This document shows, piece after piece, positions 1 to 16,530 of a stretch of 64,000 nt of DNA. The stretch covers positions 20,640,001-20,704,000 of the forward strand of contig NC_071349.1 of NCBI RefSeq assembly GCF_027744825.2, given 5' to 3'. Source of the DNA: Synchiropus splendidus (lineage: Eukaryota; Chordata; Actinopteri; Syngnathiformes; Callionymidae). Under the pieces are notes generated by a model. The model saw nothing but the letters and a program-made list of their open reading frames with translations. It had not been told where the DNA came from and did no database searches. The translations under genes were made by a program, and so were the position numbers. Position 1 is the first letter of the stretch. Every line of letters begins with the position of its first letter.

Positions 1-1144
1 ACAGCTAACAGCTAGCTAGCATGCGGGTTAGCGCGCCGCTCACTTGCACGAGGAGACTGATTTGTTTTTAATGATGTCACACAGGTCACATCTGCGCCAC
101 TAGAGTGATTTGTAGCGAAGTGTCCTCAGTGTGTCTCCTCCTCCTGATAAGAACCAGAACTGAACTAGCGACACACCGAGCACATGGTTTCAGATGATGG
201 CTCAAGTGACCAGACGTTTCATATGGGAGCCACGTGTGCAGAGTGAGGATGGGAAATCCTCCTCAGGGACCAATGAAGAGCGCCGCAGCTCTCTGTCCAC
301 TGTGTGATGCTCCCTGCTCCACAGGGTGAACACATGTTCCTGGACCATGATGTGATGATGTGAATACACTTGTTTAATAGTGAACGCTGTCGGAGCGTCA
401 CAGTGAGAGGATTGAAGCAACTTTAGGTTCAACAGAAATTCAAAATAGCTCCAAACAAAGGTCATTGTGATTAGTTGCCTATTTGAAAAACTAATGAATG
501 GATTAGTCAACAGTGAAAATAAAGGTGAGTTGCAGCCCTAGATGACTGCAGCACCGTAACGCCCCTCCCCCTGCTCAGCCCGGCTGATGGACAACAGGAA
601 GTCTCCATCTTGACTTAGGGAAGTGCCCACATCTTCAGTTGCTGCCCACAATAGGTCCAAGCCAGCGGCTCTGGGGGACTCTACACTGCGCTCACGTGTG
701 GCCTCAGTCTCCTCGTGTCCACTGTGGCGCAGCTTCAGCCGGCTCCTGAGCAGCCAACAGAGGAACGCGAGCGTCTCCAGCAGTGAACTCACTCTCTGCT
801 GAGCGCAGCTTTCCACCCGCTGAGAACAGCCCGGGATTTAAGAGGATTTCCTTGAAGGCGCCACACGGCACTGCATTAATGGTCACATCAGGACAAGTCA
901 GCGTCAGCTTCACTCGTCTGCACCGTCACAGAAGCGTCTTCTCTGAGCCTGGACCAGACTCGGCGTCCAGGGTCCTGGACCAAGACGCCTCTGCTCCGAG
1001 TCTGTAGAACTCTGGAGCTATATTCTGAGGCGACGCTGCAGCGTCTGGCTTCCTAACATGTTGGGCCACATTCACGTGGCGCATCATCTGGTGCTGGAGG
1101 GTCCAAAGAGGACCTGTGCCTGACCGGACCAGAGGCGGACTCAC
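1..1144. other. Part of an frmd6 intron, no coding exon recognised
   Basis: The donor after the last visible frmd6 exon (GTGAGT on the minus strand, 1144-1139) opens an intron that runs off the left edge. I looked for the next FERM segment (GKKFE...) on the minus strand and did not find it. The open frame at 538-816 (minus) has no recognisable similarity. A degenerate dispersed repeat occupies about 466-543. Confidence 0.6.
466..543 (-). mobile_element. Degenerate 'AGGGCTGCAACTAA' dispersed repeat
   Basis: On the minus strand this begins CTAGGGCTGCAACTCACC and continues with interrupted GACTAAT, ATTAGT and AACTAATC motifs. It resembles the very common vertebrate repeat that starts AGGGCTGCAACTAACGATTA, usually classed as a hAT-like non-autonomous DNA transposon. 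The copy is decayed and no target-site duplication could be defined. The family name is from memory and is not verified. Confidence 0.45.
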
Positions 1145-4529
<3,385 letters not shown>

Positions 4530-6274
4530 TCACGGTGGTGGAACGTCTACGCACATACAAAGGCATCCATGCAGAGATCAGCTGCATAAACACAGGAACT
4601 CCCTCTCAAAATAAATAAACGCTCATGAACACAACCAACCAGTTCAGGACCGCCAGTCACTTTAGGTAAAGTTCACTGCTCGACTAACGCACACGTGTGT
4701 TTGTTTAGTGAGTCAAATACTAGTGAAGCCACACGGCATCCGACGGAGCCCAGACATTTCTCTTCCTCGCAACAGAGTTCAGCTCCACAGGAAGGTACTG
4801 GGGATGTGAAGCTGTGGTAGAGGCGTGTGCCCACTGCCCACTGAAGCTTTCTGAGCTTCATCACGTCTTCCACTGGTGCTGCTCCCGTGTCTGAATCCAT
4901 GTTGCTAGCTACACAAATCACATTCATGTCCTCAGGCTTCCACCTTGTTGACTTCTCAACAGGAACAGCAGAAAACCTCTCAGTGAACGGACAACAGAGG
5001 TTGGACTAATCCTGCCTGACCAGGTTCCTCAGCCAGATGCATGGATCAGCTCCACCGCAGTAGGCAGCTCCTGGCGAGAAACATCTCCCAGCAAACAGAA
5101 GAGTGTCAGGAACCATCAGCCGCCCTGATCTTCACCTCTTCCTCTACAAATGGTGTCTTTGAAATCAGATAAGGAAAGTGGGCAGGATCACGTTACGTCA
5201 GAGTGAGAAGCAGAGTTGGCATTAGAATAGAGTTTTGTTTTGCGAGAAACCGGGGGGGGGGGACAATCAGCTGAACTAGCTCCTCCTTGCCAAGTCACAG
5301 CTCCACTGCAAGTCTCTTCCAAAGTCCTGCCCATTGACAGGAAACACGGGTGGAGGCCACATGGTGCCACACCTTCACTGTCCTCGCTCCAGTGGACATG
5401 GTCATCGTTGTTTGCACTCGCCACAAGTGTTCGCTGTGACCTTTCTTCTCAGGGTCACCACCACAGGCATCAGTGGGAGAGGGGCTTCTGCAGACAGGAC
5501 GTCTGTGATGGAACGACGGCCCACATTTCACACACATCTCACCGTTCAGATGGCATCGACCAAACACAAGGCTCCAGGTTGCGCTTGTCGCCACAGACAA
5601 CGGCGCGGTGGAGGCCAACTCAGCATGGTCTGCCCCTGCACTGCTGCTTCACCTGGTGACGCACACAAACTGCACACGTTGCCTGGACCAAAATAGGCAC
5701 ACGTGTGCATCACATTCCAGCACCACCCCCTCCACCACACACAGCGGGACCACTGGGCCATATGTCAGCAGCCGTGCGCCTCATCCCCGGGACAGAGACC
5801 ACACTCCATTGATAATGAACAGACTATGAGTCTGACAGATGCTTTATACCTTCCTTATTTAGCATTAGCGATGACCCCCCCCCCCCATAGCTACTCCTGT
5901 TAAGTGACCAACAAAGGCCATCGACTCCAGCGAAACATGGCACCTCACCATCACAAGAAGGTGAGCAGTTTGAGCAGCACAAAGAGTCCGAGATGCACAC
6001 GAGTCGGACAGTTCAGGGCTGAAGTGCTGTGACCTTCCACCACACAGGCAGCGATGACCGTCCACACATTCATCAGCAATTCATTTGACCACGACCGGGT
6101 CCAGAACTCCTTGCTGTGACCCATGTTGTGTTGAACATGGAGCAAGCCTGGCAGAAGGGACCTCACCTGAGAGGAGTGAACAGTCTTACACATGTTCCTG
6201 AAAACCAACACTAACTCAGAGACATGAATGAGTGCCACAGGTTTGTTTGGTGACGTACGCCTGCGTGTTTGGGC

Positions 6275-6495
6275 TTGTTCATACTGCCTCATGGGGACCA
6301 ATTCCTCGTGGGGACCTTGTGTCCAAACCTCAATTTGAGGATGAAAATGATTGGGTCATTATAATTAGGTTTAAGTTTGGTTCAGAGTCCTGGTTAAAGT
6401 GCGCCATGTGTTTTGGAGGGTTAGGTTCGGGGCGAGAGGCTGGGGAAAGGGTTATGTCAATGAGAAAGCTCACAATGTCCCCGCAGGGATAGCAA
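6275..6495. mobile_element. Degenerate fish dispersed repeat ('GGGGACC...GTCCCC' family), copy B
   Basis: It starts with two GGGGACC motifs near 6294 and 6311 (TCGTGGGGACCTTGTGTCC), contains GGTTTAAG and GGGTTAGG-type stretches, and ends AATGTCCCCGCAGGGATAG followed by a GT-rich tail. This matches the layout of an abundant fish repeat ending in a GTCCCCACAAGGATAG-like sequence. I cannot name the family with certainty. Confidence 0.55.
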
Positions 6496-8683
6496 CACAA
6501 ATGTGTGTGTGTGCGTGTGTGTACGTGCGTGTTTCTCCTCTCCACAGCCATGAAACCTGCCTCCTCCCATGGTGATGAGCAGACACACAGGTCACAAAGC
6601 TCTGACCAGCCAAAGGGCAGTGGCGGCTGGTCTGACGCAGGAAGGCTCCCGCTGAGCTTCCATCATCCTCCCTCTGTGGCACACCAGCGATGCAACTGCA
6701 TCTAAAGTAAAACAGACGCACACAAAGGAAGGCCAGCAGCGCTTCCTCCGGCCTTTACAGCCCCAAACACAGATTCTGTCAACGTGGCAAACCCCGGAGC
6801 CTGGCGTGCCATCAAATCCCACACGGGCCCGCGGCTGACAGCGGTGCACGACTGCCGTCACCATGTCACGAAAGCTAAAGAGTTGACAAGAAGGCAGCAG
6901 AGAAGAAGACGGCGCTCGAATCTTTGGCTTGGAGAAAAGGAAACGTTGCTGGAGTCAGGCAAATTCCTCACGAACATCTGCTTCTCATTGCCACAATGGC
7001 TGCCTTTGATTCCTGCGGCGCCGGCACCTTTTCCACGTGCATGTGAACGGCTCTCGCGGCCGTCCAACTTGTTGGTGCTGCCGGTGAGGTTGGGCTCCGG
7101 CCTTAGTAACATCAGCCCAAAGAAGGGAAACCCCCTCCTCATGAAGGTTAGGAGCCTGGCTGTGATGCCACTCACGGCAGAACCTTCAGACTGGCATGAC
7201 ACGGCTGCAGTAGCAGGTGACCAACACCAAGCAGAACTAAGCGACCTCCAACACTGGGACCACAAACTCCACATGTCAAGACAGAGGCTTGACGTACTTC
7301 TCTCAGGTCCTCACTGAAGCCGCGCCAACACGCTGTTCTCCTTACCTTCATGTACGTTACGGGCCAACATCTTCCTCCATATTATCCAAGAAAAGCACAC
7401 GATGTAGCAACACAACAGTAGCAACCAAGCCTGAAGAAACACACATTTTTAAATCATCTCTGACAGAACATGACTCAACACAAGGTGTGTGACGTGGAAA
7501 TAACTAGTCAGCAGGTGAGAACACGCTGCAAGGCCACTTCCTTTGAGGATCGAACAACACGGTCAACACTGATGTTAAGGTGCCAAACCCACTGGCTAGC
7601 TGGAAGGCTGCCGCTCTTCTAGTGACATCAGAATCTGAGCCCGAGCAAAGGTGCAGACCAGGATGATGGGTTTCGTCCCGACTCTCTCCTCAAGCTCGCA
7701 GGAACGGCTGTGCCGGCAGTAAAACAAGCTCACCGGCTCCACGGCAGCGTCAGAGGGGATGGCTGACCGTCTGGGCTGAGGAGGATCTCTCATGTGCATG
7801 TCCTTTCATCAAGACAAGCCTGACTACGGCCAAAAGAAAGGTTTGCAGGACCGGGAATTAAGGGCGTTTTGCTCCGAAGGAGACGAGGAGGTTCGGCCGG
7901 CTTGTCTGCAGTCGTAATGCCATCCTGTGACTGACCCACTCAGCCCACGGGGGGTTTTGGCCAACAGAAAAGAAAAGGCCATCAGAGCCCGACGCCATTG
8001 AGACGAACACGGAGCACGACAACAGATAACAGTTGAGCGTCGTCAGATGGCATGAAGACTGAAGTCAGGACGCAGTCAACAACCGGCCTCCATCTTGCTC
8101 TGACTCACACGCAGACACACAGAGAGCAGCGGCGCTGCCAGACATGTCGGGACAGCGTCGGCGCTCGCTGCCTTCGCTCCACGCCCAACCTCGGGCTCTG
8201 CACTCTGCCTGAGTTTGACCACAAAACTAGCAGTTGCAGAGGAGCTCGGTCAACCCCACCATTAGGTTGGCTCAAAATAGCCCGTCCTTCATGCCCAAGC
8301 CACAATTACAGCAAACTCGAGCTCCTTCCAAAGTTCTTAGCTGCCGGCAAATTGGTGTATGGGAGTTTACAGTCCGTCACAGGTGAGACAAGTCAACACG
8401 GTGCTTCAGTTGGAGGCGATACCTTCAGCAGGAGGCAGCACCGAGCTACAGCACACAGACACACGGGAGCAGGACCTCAGGAGACGCCTGTGGTCCACTG
8501 GTGGAGCTGCATCTTTGAATGAAAGACCTCACTGAAGAAGCCAAACGCACAACACACAATGCTCGGAAAGGAAGAAACAAATGCAGGAAGAGCCGACACC
8601 ACTGTTCTCGCCACCCGCTGGAGCTACACGAGCCTGGCACTGGTTCAGGTGGGCTCACACAGGAGCGCCACACACAGCCGGGA

Positions 8684-8706
8684 GCAGCAGCAGCAGCAGC
8701 AGCAGC
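8684..8706. repeat. (CAG)n run, about 7-8 units
   Basis: An uninterrupted run of AGC/CAG triplets read directly from the sequence. It is not inside a recognised gene. Confidence 0.85.
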
Positions 8707-10393
8707 ACACAGTCGTACCCACCGTCATAACGACACTTTCAACGGGACAGTGACAGATCCGAGTTTCTTCTTCTCAATTCCAGTCGCCTATTGTCTCGGA
8801 GCACAGACAAGCTGGCTTTCTTTTCCTTCTCTTGAGATCGACTGCATGCATCCAGTCCCCTCTAGTCTCCAAACAGCGAGGCAGGAGGAGACAGACGTGC
8901 GACAGTGAGGAGACGGAGCGTGAATCTGTCCATGGTCAGTCAAGCCTCACCACAAGTTCCCAGCAGCGGTAACGTGTTGCCGCCAAACTGGTGCCAGGTT
9001 CAATACTGGAGGCAGTGAAGGCATCACGAGGACGGGCGCTAGTCCTGGATCGCTGGCGCACAGTTTTAGATCATTGACGTGACGGTGGGGAAGTGAGGAG
9101 CTGAACGCTTCTCACTGCATGAATACTGAAGAGGAGGGGTGAAAGAGTGCAGCGTCCAGGACAGAAAATAAGCAGCTCCTCTTTCTTAGCACTGACCGTT
9201 ATAATGCTGACATCATTCCATCACTCTCTGGGTCCAGGCGAGAACCCGGATCATTGAGCGCAATATACGTCACACTGTGGATTTAACTCAACACTTCAGA
9301 TCTGCAAGTGTGTCACGCTCTTACATGTGCAGGCACACGTTTGAAGGTGTGTTAGCAGTGCCACCAGTGAGTGCGAGCTGAAAACCCTGCCCCGAGGCCC
9401 AGCTGAAGCTGAAGCTGGAGGTGCAGTTCTGATTTCACAGCCTATCTCAGTCACTGACACCACCATGGCCACGACCCCCCGCTGGCTCAGGCAGAGTCCA
9501 GACTCCATCCAGCGCGGCAGTGACGGAAAGAAGAGGGGCTGCTTGTGAAATGATGGGCCTCCCCGTGACACATCTGGATGAGTCATCAACCTTCTCACTC
9601 TCACAAAGCAACCAGCTTTGTGCAAGCCTTTCCTCCCTACTTCCGTGACGGCAGCAGTTTTCCTGCTCAGGCGGCACCTGTGTCCCCAGCCACTTTTGTT
9701 CACCCCGCTGCAACCGTTGACCCCTAAATGTGAATCGCTCTCTGTGGAGTCTCTTTGAAAGGCATGTAAGGTCAAGCTAACCATGTCAGCCAGACCCTGA
9801 GGAACAGCAAGGTCTCCAGTCTGTTGCAGTGAGTTCTGTGAAACTGATCATCTCAGTCTGTTCCGACGGCAACAGAAGCACTGCTGAAATGACTGGTGTG
9901 TACTGACCCCCACAGTGAACCCTGGAGCAGTCATGGCTGCGCCACATTCTCAGCCGTTCGGGTGAAGTGGGCCCAGGATTTCTGGTTCGAGTTTAAGGAT
10001 GGAGGTCAGTGTCAGAGAACAGAAAACGCTGAGTGCCAGGCGGATCTCCCCACTGTGGGGGTGATAACCCTGTCTAAACTGAAGTGACAAATGGATGCTC
10101 GGTGCTCACCGGCTCCGGAGAAGCATCCTGCCTGGTTCAGGTGTGAGCGCAGCCGTCCTGCCCGGCAGGCTGGAGCCCACCATGTCGTGGTCCGGAGGCA
10201 GATGTGTCCTCCTCCTCCTCCTCCTCCACAGGTTCAGGAAGAAGGAGCGAGGAAAAGCACCAATCAAATGAATACATGGCGTCTACTTGTATTGAGGCCA
10301 CTCAACTTTATGGACAGATGTTTCCTTCACACAAACATCTCTCTGGAGAGGCTTGGGTGAGAGCGAGGCCAGCAGCCGGAGCCCAGAACACAG

Positions 10394-10552
10394 CTACACA
10401 CACACACACAACTATACACACACACAACTATACACACACACACACACAACTATACACACACACACAACTATACACACACACACAACTATACACACACACA
10501 CAACTATACACACACACACAACTATACACACACACACAACTATATACACACA

Positions 10553-10587
<35 letters not shown>

Positions 10588-10590
10588 AAC

Positions 10591-10622
<32 letters not shown>
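10394..10622. repeat. (CA)n minisatellite with AACTATAC interruptions
   Basis: Runs of ACACAC are interrupted at fairly regular 16-18 bp intervals by AACTATA about nine times, giving a short tandem minisatellite. The array then passes through CTCTCTCT into pure CA. Long open frames across it are a by-product of the repeat. Confidence 0.9.
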
Positions 10623-10623
<1 letters not shown>

Positions 10624-10757
10624 CTTCCTCTGGACTCTCTGCCAGGAAGGAATGTTTCCACATTCCTGCGGAGTTTTCCGAGCGATGACAAACACAGCTG
10701 GAGCGGGCTCGCGTCAGCAGCTCACACCGAGAGAACTCGACTACAACCACAACACTG

Positions 10758-10758
10758 C

Positions 10759-10789
<31 letters not shown>

Positions 10790-10798
10790 GTGATGGTG
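10758..10798. repeat. (GAT)n microsatellite
   Basis: An uninterrupted GATGAT run grading into GGTGAT, read directly from the sequence. No gene context. Confidence 0.85.
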
Positions 10799-11146
10799 GT
10801 CACTCAGCAAATACAGCAGTGACAAAAGACTCCAAAAACAACCCAGAAAGGGGGGTGGGCAGGAGCGCGGTGTATCACCGAGTCGAGCTCACAGTCAACA
10901 CGCACCACGGAGCTCGAACTTCGGCGTCACCATACCATCGGTTCCGAAGCGCCAGCAACGGCTCAGAAGCCCAAACTCCGCTCCCTGGAACTGCCCCACC
11001 GACAGAAGTTCAGACGGGAAGCGCTCGATTCAGCGCAGACACACACATTCCGGGGAAATGGCGTCACTGCTGGCTCAGGTCGTCACCGTTAAGATCCGCC
11101 GCGTTGGACGGGATGAAACCGGACCCCGGAGCAGAAGGAAGCTCAC

Positions 11147-11400
11147 CTGTACCGCCCGGGCCTGGTACATCCCACACCGGTATCAATCCAACTGCTTGGT
11201 CGGCGCTCGGAGCATGAAAGAGAAAGAAAGGTCCGCGCTCGTCAAAGAGACTTGGGAAGTTTGGGACGAGAGCAGATCCCTCCTCGACGGGCGCCACATT
11301 CTGTCCCGCTGCAGGCTCGGGCAGGAACACTGGAGCGGGAGGAGGGGCGGAGGCGGGAGGAGCAGCCGTCCGCGGAGCCGGATGAGGCCGGGATTAGCCA
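11147..11400 (-). promoter_or_regulatory. frmd6: GC-rich segment; candidate non-coding first exon and promoter of frmd6
   Basis: This is the most CpG-rich stretch in the 14 kb upstream of the frmd6 start codon. On the minus strand it ends in a good donor (CAG then GTGAGCTTCC, intron starting at 11146). The frmd6 coding exon begins with an acceptor placed at its ATG, so at least one upstream non-coding exon is required; this segment is a candidate, about 6.8 kb away. The transcription start is not defined by the sequence. Confidence 0.35.
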
Positions 11401-11558
11401 GCACAAACCTGAACCAAGTATTGCACAGGAGTGACCGAATAAGCTGTCAACAACAGATCTTTTGATATGCGGTCTGGACTCGATATAAAGAAGGCTAATT
11501 GTTCGTGACGCCTTGCCCCCCCCCTCCCTCTCTGCAATGGTTGCGTCCGAGGGTGCCG

Positions 11559-11789
11559 CTCTCTCTCTCTCTCTCTCTTACTCTCTCCCTCTCTCTCCCT
11601 CTCTCCCTCTCTCTCTCTCTCTCACTCTCTCTCTCTCACTTTTTCTCTCTCTCTCTCCTTCTCTCCCTCTTTCTCCTTCTCTCTCTCTCTCTCACTCTCT
11701 CTCTTTCTCTCTCTCTCCCCCTCTCTCTCCCGCTCCCGCTCTCTCTCTCTCTCTCTCTCCCTCTCTCTCCATCTCTCTCTCTCTCCCTC

Positions 11790-11865
<76 letters not shown>

Positions 11866-12001
11866 CCTCCCTCTCTCTCTCTCTCCCTCTCTCTCTCCCT
11901 CTCTCTCTCTCTCCCCTCTCTCTCTCTCTCTCCCTCTCTCCCTCTCTTACTCTCTCTCCTCCCTCCCTCTCTCTTACTCTCGCTCTCTCCCTCTCTCTCT
12001 C

Positions 12002-12037
<36 letters not shown>

Positions 12038-12047
12038 CCTCTCTCTC

Positions 12048-12086
<39 letters not shown>
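11559..12086. repeat. CT-rich polypyrimidine tract, about 0.53 kb
   Basis: An almost pure pyrimidine strand of CTCT and CCCTCT units with only occasional A or G. All forward frames are open, which creates spurious Ser/Leu-rich reading frames; the other strand gives Arg/Glu-rich ones. Confidence 0.95.
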
Positions 12087-12089
<3 letters not shown>

Positions 12090-13080
12090 CAACTGTGTGG
12101 GACTGGTACTGTGCCACAATGGTTGGTTCCACATCCAGGTGGGTTTGTCCAAATGAAGGCGCTTCATGTTTGCGTCCAGTGCGTCCTGACTTTATTCATT
12201 CTGACGTGTGTTTTGGGGGTGATTCAGCCAGTCTCTGCAGCCCAACTGCCCTCAGGGGTCAGATTCCGCTCCCACCAGAGCCGAAGGGGGCCACGTCCCG
12301 GAGCACCCCGGGATGTTGGAGGCTCATCTGAGTTCGACAGAGAGCCTGACAACCAGGTCCAGCCGCAGCTCCGGGGAGGATTGTGCCGACCCTCAAGTCT
12401 GTGGTGGTCGCGGTTGGAGGTGAGTGTGATGAACAAAAGCTGGCAGCTGACACCATCAGACCGGCCCCAGGTATGACAGCAGCACAGCCGGCCGAAACAT
12501 CCTCCGCGCCGTGACAAACCCCGGGTCCGTAAGTGGCCCGAGCACTTTGGTCGACATGTGCCCAGTGATGCTCCGGGCTCACTCCCTCCAGCATGGTGAA
12601 CATCACAGAGGACAGATGTGGCTGGCTGCTCTGCTGCAGCTCTGAAGTGACACCAACATTCACTCGGATTCGGCTCCCGTTTCTGACTCTGACAGGGGAC
12701 TGTTCCCAGGCGCCGTCGTGCAGTGGCACCACATCCCAGCACTTTCTTCTGCTCCACAGCCGTCCGTCATGACGCGTCAGACTCAGGTTCTCTCAGCCCA
12801 CACTAGGCGCCCTGCACTCATTCATCCCTGAGTCAGACAGTGAGGGCAAATTTCGACAAGGAAAAGTGGCTCATGGGGGCCGAGGCTTGACCAGCGGGAG
12901 GAGGGTGATGCCTGTGCAGCCTGGTCCACTGTCACATGACCTCATCAGGGACATGACTCGACCAGCACCATCCTCTGCTCCGCCTGCACGACGACGCGTC
13001 TGTGAGGAGACAGGCCTGCTGCGTTCCCATCGTTTGTCAGTGTTGCTGAGGACGGTGGCACTGCTGCAGCAGAACACAGA

Positions 13081-13082
<2 letters not shown>

Positions 13083-13123
<41 letters not shown>
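13083..13123. repeat. (GT)n microsatellite
   Basis: About 20 uninterrupted GT units, read directly from the sequence. Confidence 0.95.
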
Positions 13124-13124
<1 letters not shown>

Positions 13125-16114
13125 AGTGCCAGTCACCAGATGGTACAGTGAAAACAATCAACAATGGTAACACAACACTGCCTTCACTCCACAGGCTTCT
13201 GGAAGTCAAGATGCCTGCTGTCACTGCCCACGCTCTCAACCTCGGTCCAGCAGTGATGAGGGGTCAGCAGGTCCCTGACCATGGCGCCTCCACGATAGAC
13301 TCGCTGAAGGCTCATTTAGGGCTCGGACCAACTCCTCAGTTTCCTCTGAGAGACGTGACAGTCAAGCTGGGCTGCACTGGGAGAAGACGGCTGAGAAGAC
13401 ACGGCGTGGCTGTGAGGTTTATCCTCACGCATGTGCCTGGACACCTGCTCACCCAGACCCTCACTTGAGCATGCTCCAGTGGGGACCCACCTCAGCTCGG
13501 CCTCCGTTGCCACGAGCTCAGCCTGGCGGCAGAGGAGCAGCTGTCAGAGCTGGCCCTCGCCCCGGCTGCCCCAGTCACACGGCTGATGATCCCAGATGTC
13601 AACAAGCATCCCGTCATGCAGCCTTTACGAGCGGTGCCGACTTGTTCCACCCTATTGATGGCAGAGATGGACGGCTAATGGGCTGCTCTCATGACAGCGG
13701 TCATGCCATTGATCCAGGCGTTTGAGGAGCAGATGGGAGCCGCTCTCTGGTGTTCAAGTTACAGTCGATAAACACGCCAGTCTGTTTTCAATCCTCCCAC
13801 CAAGGGAGCCACGGTGACGCTGGGCAGGCGGTCAGCTCTGGTGAGGTCAGCGAGAGTCGGTCCCAGGAGCCCCCTCCCCGCTGATGAGGTCAGACCACAG
13901 CAGGACCAGCCGTACGTCAGGTGTACGCTGGACACCTGGAGGAGATGAAGGCAGTTCGTGAGCTGTGGTACAGAAGGTCATGTGATGGAAACAGGCCACA
14001 CCCTCTGAAGGGTGCTCAGCGTTACGTTTTAGGAACCTCCAGGAGCCGCGGAGGAACATAGGCGGTGGAAAGCTCCACTAGATAGTGAGGAGCATTTGAA
14101 GCTTTGGTGGCTCCCACCCTGCGGCCCTGAGTGCAGTCGACATGACAAACACAGCTTATCTTTCTGTCGGAATCCTGCTTTAGCTGTTTTGACTACAGCT
14201 ACGTCCGAGTCCTTCAACCCGAGGGAGGAGACTCGGGAGCAGGAGTGAGGAAAGAACACTGCTGCCAAGTGCAAGGAAGCAAGGGCCAAAGGCAAATATT
14301 TGTCCTCTCCAGAGAGATGTTTGGGTTTCGCTATCTCATCCAAAGTCCAGACCTTCAATCCAGCCCAAACCCGCCCCAGCATTTCACAAGGCCCGGAGCC
14401 CAAAGAGAAGGCACGACCTCACAGGCGCCGTGTGACCTTGGACTCCACCAGCTGTGACAGACGAGTCCCGATCCTGTTGACAGGCCCCGCCAAGGCTGAG
14501 AAGGCCGTCTTCAGCATCGTCCCACGTGCTGGAGCTGTTGTGACTCTGCTGAGACTTCACTCCAGGACTGGCGGTGACATATCAGGACCACTCGCCCTGC
14601 CCTGCTGCACCTGTGTCTGTGTGTCTGGTCCAGAGACCTGGGATGGTTCGGTTCTGGGGGACAGGGTGAGGGGGCAGAGGCGTCGCGCATGTGGGACGGA
14701 GGAAGCTGGAGCTGCTCCGTTCCTCTCATTCACCTTGCTTTCTGGTTGGTTTGCCATGGTGGGGGAAAGGCCTCTCCACTGGCTGTCTTGCTGAAGGAGC
14801 GTGGAGAGAGTGGAGGCTTGCTTGGTGCCTCAGATGTGGGTGGGACACAGATCCACAGAGGAGCTTCTCAGAGCCAGTCAACTGTTGATGATCCGGTCGG
14901 GCCAGGAAGGCACCACCCACCTGGCTGAGCCCTCCACACGTGGAACCATGGGTGCCCGGCTCCCACGTGGCCTTCCTCCTCCAGAGACCCGCCCTCCAGC
15001 GTCCCCATGACACGGCTCACAGTGGCGGCCAGCTGATGGCGTATCTTCATGGTGACGCTGGTGGGTCCCATGTGATAAAGATGCAGCTCCACGCCACGCA
15101 GTCTCCAGGTCTCTTCCTCTGAAGCTCAACACCTGCTCTTCCTCCGCACTCAGGCGCCCACACTTGGATCTGCTGGCTGAAGCCAGAACCAGAGGGCGCC
15201 TCGGCTGGGAGCCAGGCGAGGGGAACCAGCAAAGCTCTGCTGCGTGAAGGAACCTTCCCAAACACGTGCGGCGAGCCTGAACCAGGAGTGGGAACCAAAC
15301 TGGGAGCCATTATTCTGAAGTTTGAAGCCTCAAAATGAGGCAACCTGCCAGAAGGTCTGTTGGGTGACGACTCCGCTTGTCACAAAGAAGTCCAAGAAGC
15401 AAACGGACCCTGGTTCGCTTCTGACTTTGGCCTCGGGCTGGAACCTTCCTCTGCGCATGTAAGGTTCACATCATGAAGTGAAACCGGTCCAGGCCACCAG
15501 CTGCGCCCCCACACCTCCCTCCCCCCAGTATCAACGCAGAACACCGCACCCGACACGGCCGTAAATCCCCAGAGCGAATGCTTCAGGACCGAACCTGGAG
15601 GCTGGAGGAGGGAAGGGACCATTAGGAGCGAGAGCAGCCGAGCTCCTTCCCTTCCTGGTGGGCGGCCAGGACCCAGCTGAGCTCAGCGCCTGCCTTGGGA
15701 GCGGATCCGCCCGTTTTCGTTGGGAGGAAACCACTTCCATTCCATTCCAAATAGATCTTTGCCGCAGCTGCAAGTCTGCTGTTACACAACGGCTGGGTTT
15801 GGACCGAGGCCGGGGCCCGCTCCCACGCTGACTCCAGACGCAGCACTTTCCCGGGCCCGCGGCAGGAGTCGCTCCGAGGACTCGCTGGTGTCCGTGGAGT
15901 TAGCGCTGAGTCGGCAGGGTTTTGAAGCTCTCCTTCTCAGTGGAACATCTGAGTACACAAGGTTAGAAACCACCGGAAGCAGAGGTGCAGGAGCAACCAG
16001 AGGAGCTGGGTCAGATGGACCTGGACGTGTCCACATCTGCTCGCCGCTCCAGCTGAAGCCGTGGCCTGCAGCTCAGCGTCAGGTGAGCCACGCGCTCCAC
16101 CCCCAGAGGGGCAG

Positions 16115-16127
16115 AGGTCAAAGGTCA
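16115..16127 (+). promoter_or_regulatory. Perfect DR1 nuclear-receptor-like motif
   Basis: AGGTCA, one A, then AGGTCA: a direct repeat spaced by one base, the layout bound by HNF4 and RXR heterodimers. Related DR1 motifs lie at 4054-4066 and 28074-28086 and a weaker one at 36670-36682 in a pygl intron. Occupancy is unknown and such motifs are common. Confidence 0.35.
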
Positions 16128-16319
16128 GGGGAGGAATGCTGCTGGCTGGTGCGTGACCAGGTGAGGGCTCGGGTTTCAGCAGGTTAGGACCCGTCCGGCC
16201 TCCTGAAGCCAGGAATGTAGTGGCCCGCGAAACGATGTGTTCGCAGAGCGCCCACCAGTCAGGACCCGCCCCAGTTCAGGCTCCCCTCATGAACAATGGC
16301 TGGACCACCAGCTCCACTT

Positions 16320-16530
16320 TTCTGAGTGTTTTTTTATTAAATACAAGTATATCCTTTCTATCCTTGTGGTGGCCTCTCGTGAGCATCACCCTTTCCCCAG
16401 CCTCTACCTAACCCTAACCCCCTCAGCCAGGACTCATGACTCAAATCATCCAGGTATAGTTATAAGTTTGAATCCTCAGATATGAGGCTGAACCTTGTGG
16501 GGACCAGCCAAATGTCCGCAAAGGGAGGGG
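16320..16530. mobile_element. Degenerate fish dispersed repeat, copy C
   Basis: It contains CCTAACCCTAACCCCCTCAG, a TTGAATCC segment and ends ACCTTGTGGGGACCAGCC then AAATGTCC. This is the same family as the copies near 6275 and 17500. The telomere-like TAACCC stretch belongs to the repeat and does not indicate a telomere. Confidence 0.55.

Noticed and set aside
538..816. 92-codon minus-strand frame considered as a further frmd6 exon
   Set aside because: The sequence does not resemble the remaining FERM F3 region or the FRMD6 tail, and borders do not fit the phase of the last exon.
10204..11217. 337-codon frame with His/Thr repeats
   Set aside because: Generated by the CA minisatellite and the GAT run; the flanks show no coding features.
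11499..12476. Long Ser/Leu-rich open frames (and an Arg/Glu-rich one on the other strand)
   Set aside because: They run through the CT microsatellite, where stops are excluded by composition; no domain, splice context or similarity.
16410..16425. TAACCCTAACCC stretch as an interstitial telomere
   Set aside because: Only two imperfect units, located inside a dispersed repeat family that carries such motifs.
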